Of a stretch of 64,000 bases of DNA, positions 13,144 through 24,600 are shown piece after piece. Numbering within the stretch: position 1 is the first letter of the stretch; every line of letters begins with the position of its first letter. The stretch comes from Paracentrotus lividus (Eukaryota > Echinodermata > Echinoidea > Camarodonta > Echinidae): contig CALNVZ010003433.1 in the NCBI GenBank assembly GCA_940671915.1, positions 35,045,724-35,109,723 of the forward strand, in the 5' to 3' direction. A program made the translations under genes and the position numbers. Under the pieces are notes generated by a model that saw only the letters and a list, made by a program, of their open reading frames with translations, was not told where the DNA came from and made no database searches.

Positions 13144-13412
13144 TATGTGACTTATCATATCAAAATCAGACACAAGTCGCCAGAAAGGAGTCAAAGATTC
13201 CAACAAAATAATTCAATTTTAAAGGCTTTTCCCCTAATAATTTCTACTCATTTTTTTTTTAACAGAGCATACAAGAAACATTGAAAATTCAGAAAATCAA
13301 AAAAATATTTCCCCCAAAATAAGACAATTTTCATTATTTTGCCGATTTCCTCGACAATGTGCTGAATTTGCTCGGCGACTTGTGTCTGATTTCGATGTGA
13401 TGGATCACATAT
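13144..13412 (+). mobile_element. MITE, copy A (38-bp TIRs, probable TA target)
   Basis: The ends are inverted repeats: atcaaaatcagacacaagtc near the left and gacttgtgtctgatttcgat near the right, about 38 bp each, opening with tatgtgac and closing with gatcacata. About 270 bp, no ORF. The ends suggest a TA target, as for Tc1/mariner-type MITEs (inference). It lies downstream of UNC5. Confidence 0.8.
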
Positions 13413-15496
13413 ACGGTAATTGGTTACGACGCCACTTTTGCACCATGTGTTGAAATAATGAATGTTAGCATTGTGCTCTCTAGTGCTTTACATGAATATG
13501 AAATAATGACGTTCAATAGGGATACACGTACCAAATGAGGCCCAAGTGCAAGTACATGTACCATATTTATCCAATAATATCAAAATCATTTTTGAATATT
13601 TGGTCAGCGGCAATTTGATAGGACCAGTTTCATACTAAAACACCAATCTCAGAAAAATATTGTTCCCGAATTCATATGAGCTCTATTTGTGTTCTATCTC
13701 GTGAATGTGCTGCTAAATCTTTGCAAACATAATTTCTCAATATATTAAAACATCTCGGAACATACAAGCATACACTTTGTGCAAACATAAATTATAAAAC
13801 AAACAAACAAACCAAATCTCTTTGTGATCTGCGGGCATTTTTAGCGTGATTCAAAACAAAATATATACAGCAATGCCGACAGAAGAAATAATCTATATTC
13901 ATAGTTACTCAATTAACAGATGCACTGCATTGGTGCAATAAATCTTTCAAGTATACATTTGCATGAGAGAGAAAATTGTGCAGCAAGCTTTTATAAAAAG
14001 AGATTACAAGCACCGATTCTTTACATGCTCTGATACTATACATGTTCATATGATTAAAATGGAATAAAATCATTAAATTGTGAAGAAGCTTGGATTTAAT
14101 ATCATTCTCGATAATTATGTCCGTTTAATTATAATGATAGCATGATAAAAGGCATTAGAAGGTTTAACCCTGCTTGCAGTAGGCCTATATATTCTTTCCA
14201 CAGAATATTTACATATTATTTAAAACAGAAGTGGCTAAAACTTACTTTTTTTTTATACATTAGAATCAATCTCAAACTAGCAGCACTTGCAATTCTTTAT
14301 CATTAAAATACAATTCCATCCACTACCATCTACAAAGATTGTAAAGAAACTACATTTCCATCATAAATATAGTATTGTTTATCAAAATCGGGAATTGCAA
14401 TGAGCCAATCCTATTTTCTTACACAATTATTTTCAATAAAAGTAGAGGTCTTCCCCAAATTTTAATATCCATCATTAATGGGATAAATATATTGAATTAG
14501 CCATAAATTATTAAAAAATACCAGCTGCTACAACCATTTAATGAACTCCTATCAATAGCTAACTGAAACTTCAGGTAGTGATACAATTGGAAGAGATCCA
14601 TTTTGTCAAAGATGGCTGCTATCGCATACACAGCTCAAGACAGCATTCACAGGTTAATTTCAAAATTCATAAATTTCTGGAGTTTGGACTTATCTGACTG
14701 GGTGAAATACTCTTATATTTTATTTAGTATTCATAACGATAGAACACACAGTTAAGTCATTAAAAATATTGAACAAATTTCTGATTCACTCTTCTTTTTA
14801 TGTTAGCACAACTCAACATTTGCACGGTGCTTTTAGTAGGCCCCCCCCCCCCCCCTCAAATACCATACCCCTAAAGTGAAACTCTTGTCTTAAAATCACA
14901 GCATACAGGGAGAAAAACACCTAGGAATGACAACCTTTGGACTAATATAATTTGTGACGAGGATGTAGGCAGTACTGAGGCTTCTTAGTATGTTCAGGAT
15001 TTAGTGAGCAACATGTAGTGCTTCTAAGCTGACAGGTATTCCTTATTTGAATTGCTTAGAGGTGACCTTAGATGAACCCAGCTCAACAAAATCTGCAACT
15101 GGCTTTTTCGTATTCTTGAGATGAAGTGTTAATTTTCCATTTGGAACAGGACAGAAACTGTGAAAAGATTTAAAATCAATGTTTATCACAGTCCCTTCCA
15201 TATCTCTATAACATCAATGGATTTAAACAGAAGTGTGCAGCGTTGTATTCTGATTCTACAATCGTCTCACTACTATATAGGCTGGAGTGCAAAAACGGGT
15301 TCAAAGCTTAGGACCAGGTCCTATCCCAGATCAGGTCCATCACGGGACCAAATAGTCATGAGCTGCTAAAACATTCCCTCCATCCATTCATCCATCTCGA
15401 CCAATCAAAGACGACTATTGCCATATAAGCACCAATTAAAGAGTGTCTGTATAAAGTTTTGATCGCTTTCGCTATACGCACGATGGCATTTTAACG
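13413..15496. other. Probable UNC5 3' UTR
   Basis: Directly follows the UNC5 stop codon in gene orientation and holds no competing frame or splice-supported exon. AT-rich, with a C-run at 14840-14856 and TTTATT (AATAAA on the gene strand) near 14716. Assignment is by position. Confidence 0.5.
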
Positions 15497-15668
15497 TCAC
15501 ATCCACGCGGCCATCTGTTTTTGAACTATCGTGACAGCGTCGTGTCGGCCCATTTCTTGGAATGCTCCTGCTAACCTCATGAGGGCGCCCTCCTCACTGT
15601 CCCTTGCTTCCCACATGTCAAGGATTTGATCCGTTGGACTTGGCTTGATGCCAAAAAAGTTAAGGTAC
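15497..15668 (-). CDS. unc5: UNC5 terminal exon: death domain and stop codon
   Basis: 172 nt including the TGA at 15499-15497. It encodes YLNFFGIKPSPTDQILDMWE and EEGALMRLAGAFQEMGRHDA, matching the vertebrate death-domain end ([32 protein letters not shown]), and ends KQMAAWM. The acceptor is ttctgttacag. No overlapping gene lies downstream; the 3' UTR runs to lower coordinates, with several TTTATT matches (minus-strand AATAAA) but no clear choice of poly(A) site. Confidence 0.95.
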
Positions 15669-18600
15669 CTGTAACAGAAAAAGAAAAGAAAAATATACGA
15701 GTATATAAGTCATATTCATTATTCAGATTTTCTATACTTTTTACTCATTTGATTTATTTACCGGGTAGGGAAAATCCACACTCATAAACTGTAAAGTCTA
15801 TTTCTCCAAAAATAACATTACAAGTAACAACAATATAAAGTTACTGTACCCCGTGTGCTTTCATTTGAATGAAACTACAGAATACACCACCATAACCTCG
15901 CTTTATATGAGACATACAAATAGACCAAAATTGTGGTCTCAATGATGAAAGAATTATCTAGAAATCTATATTTTTTTTTCATCGTGTTACATCTTCCAAA
16001 ACAGAGATGATCACAATGTTGCTTGTAATTAAATCATGTGGAAGTTGAAAAAAAGAGACAGGCATTGTTATTTTGACATTGTTCAACCTACCCATCAACT
16101 CCTAGTTTTGTTGCAAGTAGTTTCCAGTCGTTGCCCTTGGGCTGGGGGATATCAAGGCATTGGCACAAGGCGGTTCTGACTGGTTTAGACAGGTGGAAGG
16201 CGTTCTGAGGCGGTACCATGTGGTTAGGGCTGTACCCGTTCAGTCTCAAGTCCTGCTCTGCAACAACCTACAAACAGGAAAGACACAGGAATGAATAAGG
16301 ATGTCTTTTTTTTTCTTTCTTTTTTTGCAGAAAGAATGAAAAAATGCAACAAAAAAATTCGGTCCACTAAACCAATAAACAGATTTCTTGTGACTTTATG
16401 GCGTGCATGGAATCATGACAAACTAGATGAATCCTCGACGCGCTAGTACTGGTCGAATTTATGCCTCCGCCATTGCCAGATCAAGAAAATATATGAACAT
16501 TCATCTGTTCTATTTCATGTTCATGTATACAAATATGTCTTTGACCTTGACATTGACCTGTTAAAAGTCTTAATCTAATCAGATCAGTGCCACCAAGTAT
16601 GCACACATGTACCAAATATGAAGTGATCCATGAACAGTTCTTTGAGTTATCATGAGACAAGCTATTTTCAAATATTTATTGACTCTGTGGACCTTTTGAC
16701 ATTTGACCTCATGACCCAAAATTTTCAGAATCATTGTCACCCCAGTATGCATACATTTACCAAGTATGAAGATGATTAGTGACACGGTTCTTGAGTTATT
16801 GTGAGAATCGAGCCATTCACCCTTTATTGACCTCTGTGACGTTTTTGCTGACCCTATGACTCCCAAATCTTATCAGATCATTGTTACCCCCAGTAGTACA
16901 ACATTACCAAGTATGGAGATGATTAGTGAAACGTTTCTTGAGTTATTGTGGGAACGAGCTATTTTCACCTATTTATTGACCTCTAGGACCTTTGACTTTG
17001 GACCTCATGACCCAAATCTAATCAGATCACTGTCACCCCAGTATGTACACTGTACCAGAATGAAGTTAATCCGTGAACGGTTCTTGAGTTATGTGTGAGA
17101 CGAGCTATTTTCACCTATTTATTGACCTCGGTGACCTTTGACCTTGTGACCCCAAAATCTAATCAATTCATTGTCACTCAGTATGTATACATGTACCAAG
17201 AATGAAGATGATCTGTCAAACGGTGTCTTAAGTTATCGTGAGAACGAAAGTGAGACGTACGAGACGTACGGACGTACGACGTACGGACGTACGGACGGGA
17301 CAACCGAAAACATAATGCCTCCGGCTGAGACTTCGTCGCGGAGGCATAAAAATATTATTGTAAGCTTCTCACTTGTAAAACAGGCTAGTAAATACATATA
17401 TTTAGCTTTGTATTTTGTAAATCATTTTTTAGAGGACCCTGAACACTCTACTACATACGTTGATGGATTGTATAGCTTATGCAAGTTGGGAGCAAAAAAT
17501 ATGAAATCAAAAAGAAGATAACCTGTGGTCCTGTTAAGGCACACATTTCATGACCAAATTGCACAGTTTGGGAAATGGAAAAATTTCACATTCTGGACTG
17601 GGTTTGGTTATAGGTCCTTGCCAAATGATCTAAAACTGGCCTTTACCGTCTTTGTGATGATTGCAAACCCCTGTGTTACAGTGCCCCCCTTGAGCGGTCA
17701 TGCAAGGATAATATTTTTAAGGGGCAATGCTACTGAATTAAGATTTAAAGTCTCTCGTTTTAGTCATGATGTGGTCAAGGAGGGCAATGACTTACCCGCA
17801 TCAAATAGCGTCCTGTGTCCATAACCTGCATTAACTGGCAGTATAGTTACCCTGGATTACGTTCGTACCAATACCAGGCTCCGTGTCTTGCCAAAGTGAG
17901 AAACATTAGGGGGGGGGAAGGGTATAAAGAGGGTTCGTGGACTTTACCCCATCAATGTTGCGTTTCCCTCCATTGACCGTTGCATTTACTGGTGTAGTTA
18001 TAGGTAAAAAACTGGCGCTTACTTCTAACACTAAACTTAATCGGTCGGGCCACGGTGTACAGTTCCGTTATGTCCCCGCTCCTTAAGGCAAAGAGGAACA
18101 TATGGCCGGGGGGCTAATAGAGGGTCTTGACTTACCCCATCAATGGTCCTTTCCATGACTTGCATACTGGTAGTATAGGTACCCTGGGTTACTTCTAACC
18201 TACAGCCAATGGGGCCGATTCCAGGCTCTGTCTTTGCCAAGGCGAATGAACAGTGCAACGTGTTGGAAGTCCCACTCCATACATGGTAGAAAGGAATCTC
18301 CTTAGAGGAATTGAAAAAAAAAGTTTATAAGAGTATGTTCATAGATATTGTCTGTATTTATTGAAATTTCATGACTTTAGTTTATAGATGTCTTTCATAA
18401 AGCTTTGTTATCCTTGCTGAGTTCCCAATTTTGCAGGTAAATGTGTCTATAGGTGAAATAATAGTAGGCCTATTATCAAAACTCAAAACCACAAGTCACT
18501 TTTATTCAGATTATGGTTTTGAGTTTAGGTGACATAGATATACATATATTCCAAGCTTTTCAATGATATCAAAAAACACTTGTGGTTTACTAAAGAATAA

Positions 18601-21600
18601 CAAACTTACTCATTTTAGCAGAAGAGCTATCAATGATATCCTATACAGAAAAAAACTGCTTCTCCTGCTATTTGCTCTGTTGTTTTATTTGTGACTTATG
18701 AGTGGATTTGAGGAAGCGGGTTCTACTTTTTCAACAATGCTCATTGTATGGTTACATTAGGTAACTTACTTGGCAGTTCTTGGCTAGTTTGCATTGCCAG
18801 CCAGGAACAATGTTTTGGATCTCTAGTCTGAGATTATTGCCGTTATCATGGTAATCAAATTGACAGGTTCCCTGGAGTGGTGTTCCTCCTAGTCTCCTCT
18901 CAACGTTCAAAATATGCTGCAACCATGATGAAAGAAGGAGATAGAAATTGAATTAGAATATAAAACAATAGATAGCATTGTTGTGATCTAGTGAATTAGT
19001 TGTTGGACCGTAATATAAAGTAGGAGGGTTCCTAAGTTCCTTTGGCAAGACACTAATCTTTATTTGCCACACTCCTTTCAGTTGTAGTAAGTGTGTACCC
19101 AATTTTGGGGAATGGGTAGGAAGACATTTAATCAATGTTTCAGTACCTTATCATGGCAGCTCTTTGGTAGTGCACAGAGATGTTTCTTAAGATATGGTAA
19201 TCCTGAAATAAACACTGAATGTTATTGGTCTTACTACTGCTCTCTTTCCTATGTCTATCCTGTCTAAGTCACTCTTTCAATTCCTGCTTTCCAGAGACCG
19301 TGTCTAAGGAAATTGAGTTAATGCATTCTAATTTTCAACAAGAACTTGTGGTATTTGTTTGTCCAGCTCAACCCAAAAGTGACAATGTCTCCTTTTGGTG
19401 AAGCTTAGGTATTATATTTAAGAAAATATTTAAATAAAAAAAAAAAAATAAATTTGCCAGAGTGCAATAAAATGAAATTTGTGCCAAATCGACAATAAAA
19501 ACAAAAGAGAGATAAATTCTTGGGCATCTATGGGTCAAGTCATATGATCCTCTTACCTCTAATGCATCCGGCGTGTCTTCTGAGATATACACCTTGATGT
19601 GGTAATCTAGCGTCGACCGGAGAGCAGGACCAAAGGCCAGAAGTTTTAACCTCTTTGCGGACTGTCTCTCTATTCTCGACTGACCACTGAGGGCGTACCA
19701 ACCAAGCTGATCGGTGACGATGCACGACCGATGGCTATCTACCTGGCAGAAGACTTGTAAGTTTATTGTTTCCTCTCCAACTGTTGTCTGTCTCTGAATT
19801 ATGAATGAAAAGAAAGGCACTTACAATATAATCTATTATTTTAAAGTTTTTGAAAATCTGCATACTGGGCGGTATTGGTAGAAGTTCAAGCTAGTCAAAG
19901 TAAGGAGATTATCATGAACTAACATCACTGTATTCAGACGGGGGAAAGTATCAATCATGACAGGTTGTGAATTTACAATCAAGATACATGTATCTATGAT
20001 TGTCAATGACATTGTATTATCATTTGGGGAGTCCATTTTATGTACACTTATTGTTGTGGCAAATATTATTCTATTGGGTTATTGGACTTACGTTGGCAAG
20101 AGATTACAATAGGCCTACAAGACAACAGTATATACACCAGATGGTGAATTGTACTTATCATCATCAGAAGACATGAAATTACTTTTAATACACTAAGGCC
20201 AATGTGAGCGAAATTGATAGCAATATGCTGTCAGATTTGCAGCCTCCGCAGAGTTGTCTGAACCCCCAATTAAAAAAAAAAAATATCATTCATGTTTACC
20301 TCCCAGCATTTTTCATCTGTTGGATGTGTACTGCTGGCGATCACAGAAAACCTCCAGTCATTCTTGCTCATCTGCGCACAGTGTGGTAAGACCAGAACGA
20401 CTGACTTGGCAAGGACAACAGAGGGCGGTCCACACAAGATTACGGGACTGAGTAAGGTCTGGTTATGTTCTATGTGTGGCCTATCCATAAGTTCGTGTGA
20501 TACTGCTAGGTATATTTCAACAGTCTGACCACGGGCTATAGCTCCCTCAGGGATCATCAGGCTAACTCCTACGAAGAGGGAAAAAGAAAAACAGAACTTC
20601 TTAAAATTCAAATAACAGTGGCAACAAAATTCACATGTATCATTAAGTAGGTTTATTGATCCAAAAGAAAAATAATTTCCATAGAATGGTAATCTTTGAG
20701 ATATCAAATAAAATATTGATGCCCTTTTCCAATTGTTCTTTTGTGCCAACTATCATATCATAAACATCCGAGAGATACAAGTGTTTTCAATCATATATGC
20801 TTTTCTAATTTGCAGACAAAAGTTTATTTGCATGTCAAAACAAATTAAACACTGTCCTGAAACTTTATCATGTTCTATCATCAACTTTTTTACTCCAAAA
20901 ATGTTATAGCCTCATATGGACACCTTCATCTAGCTTTCACACCAACCTGAAGTTCTACGTTACAAGATAACAGGTAATTATTTGTGACCTCCAGAAAAAC
21001 CATACCTCAAAACTTCTCAACAAAGTTGATAAATTTCCCCAAAAGTTGTGTTGAATAAGGGGGTAGAACAAACCTGAATCTGGTAGCACTAATCTGCCCC
21101 CTCTTGATCCAACATGTCCTGTTGCAATGCTGTAATCGGAGTGGATTGGAAGCCCTAGGGTACCGCCCATTAATGTCCTGCCCGGATCCGAATCACACAT
21201 AGACTGGGGCTCCAAACTCTCCTCTGATGAATGTCCTTGCAGCATATAGTTTTCATCCGCCTCCTCCATGATATACCCATCATTATCCTCAAGATCTCCA
21301 TAGCAACGAGTTTGACAGTATCTAGGATCCTGTGGAGGTGGCTCTGGAGGGTTTAGTGTAGCATAGATGTGCTTATCCTGACCCGGCCCTACCAGAGGAA
21401 CGTATGTATGGCTTTTCGTCGGCGACAATGATCGGCAATGTGGGTTTGAATGCATGGATCCGTTTGTTAGCGAGTACTGCGATATATCTGACGATCCAAG
21501 GCATCCGAGCTGAGTTATTGTTCCTCCTTTCTTGGGTGAGAACTGTACAGTGAGCTGATGGGGAATCTTTCCACCGGTGAGGTCCGGATGGTGCGGATGC

Positions 21601-24600
21601 GTTGGTGTGCCTGACATCGGAATCTTCTCGTCGTGATTCGGAAGAGTGACGTGGTTGGACCGCAGCGATGAGTGCATCGTCTGAGTGGTGATGTCTGGCG
21701 GTTGTGCTGTAAGCATAGCCAGGTTACAGTCGTCTGTTAATTTGGGGTTTCATGAAGGATGGCAGCGGGGGAAGCAACGCACAGATCAAATGGAAAGAAG
21801 ACACAAAAGAAGCAAACTGAAATCTTCATGCAAACATGAATACAAGCAGCAAATACATTACAATGCTTTGTAACATAATCAGAAACTGATTTTTTGAAAG
21901 ATTGATTTAAAGTAAAATCTTCTCCTCTAAACCTTTGCAATGATTCAGATGAAATTCCACTTTAACTTTACATGAATGAAAAAGAAAGTTTTCACAAGAG
22001 ACAAATGACTACAAATAACATTCAATGATATGTTTTTACAGGCAAACATGAAGTCAGGCATTTTGAAAGAATTGCAAAACTCAAAATGAAAATGATAACA
22101 TCTGAATTTTTATTCTCCGAATTGGGAACATTCCTTTTTTTCCCCTTCAAATTGATCAAATTTATTTCAAATATTCATGCACATATGTGATGCATCACAT
22201 CAAAATCAGAAACAAGTCGCTGAGCAAATTCAGCACAGTGTCGAGGAAGTCGGCAACAAAAATAAAAATTTTCTTATTTGGGGGAAATTTTTTTTGTTGA
22301 TTTTCTGAATTTTCAATGTTTCTTTTATGCTCTGTAAAAAAAAAAAAAGAGAAAAAAAGAGGGTAGAAATGATTAGGGGGGAAATCCTTTAAAAAGGATT
22401 GTTTTGTTGGAATCTTTTACTCTTTTTTGGCGACTTGTGTCTGATTTTGATATGATGAGTCACATATAACTAAACAATTACTACTATTCTCTATTGACAA
22501 ATGCAATACTTATTTCAAATGTTTAAGAGAACTTTTGAAAATGCCTCAGTAGTATTCTTTCACCCACAGTATTTGTACACTCTTACATCATCAGCCTGAC
22601 ATGCTTCATACTATACATGCTACATACACTTAACAAATCTGATCAAGGAATTCTTTCTTCGGTTTGAACGAGCAAGAAAAGGCTATGCAATTGATAATTA
22701 ATATCATACCTAGATAATGATTCATAAAATAACAATAAGTGTCTTTAAAATTTTGATTCAAATGGCTTTTTCACTTATCTGTTTTTTTGTTGTTTATAGT
22801 TTAGCACAAAAAAATTTCAATTCTAAAGCTCAGACAGCGAATTTTTGTTATTCACATATTTTAAATCAATTTAAAAACTAAATTATCATTAATGAAAAGA
22901 CATATGTTTGAATGATCTAGTGGAAACAACATCTTTGAAAATTATACATGCAAATTTTTTAAGAGCCTTTAAAAGTAATACACAAAACAAGTAATTGACA
23001 GAGTAGACAGGTGGTCTTATTACAGAGAATTAAGAATAAAACTTCTGAATACATCCCTGGATGGCATTATTGACTTACCGGTAGAAGTGGTGGTGTAACT
23101 AGGGGAGTTCCCTCGTTTCCTCTTAGTAACCAGATAGATAGCAATGAACAGGAAGACCAGTAGGAGGACGACTATGGCTAGTGAGATGCCGATGTAGAGA
23201 GGAATCTGCTCCGAAAGACCGCTCTTGGCACCAGCTAAAGAGTGAGGAAAAAATAGGATCCCAAAGTTGGTGAATATTGTCTGATTAATCAAATGGAACA
23301 AAGTTTGAGGCATCTGTTAAATATTATGATCATATTGGTTGGGTTTTTTTTATTGCAGAGAATTGTGCATGCTACCACTTCAATTATTAGTGTTGAAATA
23401 TCAGTGTTGACAACTTTGTGGGAATGCATAATTGTACAACATACAATTCATTAATTTTCAGGTGAATCAAAGTGGAAGAGAGCCCTCTCTTGTTGAGAAA
23501 CATACATTCTTTGAACTTTTTGTCCGGTTGGAGCAAAGTCAAAACAGCTTTTACAAGGGTCTAATTCAAATAAATGGGACATATATAAATGTAGAATTAA
23601 CATGCACATGTATTGGGAACATTGGTTAAACTATAATCAAATAAAATCCAGTTGTACATTACTAGCTATAGTTTTAAAAAACTGAAGATAAATGGAGTCA
23701 TGAGAACAATTCTAAAGAATTAATCGGGTTGAGATGTGGAAACACTAAAGAGCAAAATATTAAAAATAGATAATGAAGTATAACAAAAAAAAGTGTACAC
23801 GTAAGATGGTAAGACCAACTTAATACCTGGGTGTAAAGAAATTAGTAGAAATGGATTGAATTTATTTCAACAACAAAATCGTTAGGATGAAGGCAGAAAG
23901 AGAATTAAAAAATAAAAAAAATGAAAAAATGAAAAATATCAGACAAAGCATGCCCTCCTCCATTTAAAGTTCTATTTTAATTTATATTTATTTGTGTTTT
24001 TATTTTTATTTTATTAATTTTTTTAAAATCAATTAATTATTTATTATTATTTTTTTAAATCATTATTATTATTATTTTTTTTTTTTTTTGGGGGGGGGGT
24101 GCATAAAAGTATGGCAGTTATATATATTAGAGAATAGAATGGAAAAAGCACTCATAGAAAAGATTTCAAGAATAGAAAGGAAAAAACAATCACAGAAAAT
24201 ATTTCAAGAAAATAAAGTAAAAAGCACTCATAGAAAAGATTTCAAGAAAATAAAGTAAAAAACACTCACGGAAAATATTTCAAGAATAGAAAGTAAAAAA
24301 CACTCATAGGAAAGATTTCAAGAATAGAAAGTAAAAAGCACTCATAGAAAAGATTTCAAGAATAGAAAGTAAAAAGCACTCATAGAAAAGATTTTAAGAA
24401 TAGAAAGTAAAAAACACTCATAGGAAAGATTTCAAGAATAGAAAGTAAAAAACACTCATAGAAAAGATTTAAAGAATAGACAGTAAAAAGCACTCATAGA
24501 AAAGATTTAAAGAATAGAAAGTGAAAAGCACTCATATGAAAGATTTAAAGAATAGAAAGTGAAAAGCACTCATATGAAAGATTTCAAGAATAGAAAGTGA

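Noticed and set aside
17525-17824. 99-codon plus-strand frame
   Set aside because: Runs antisense into the decayed UPA exon copy; no domain and no splice support.
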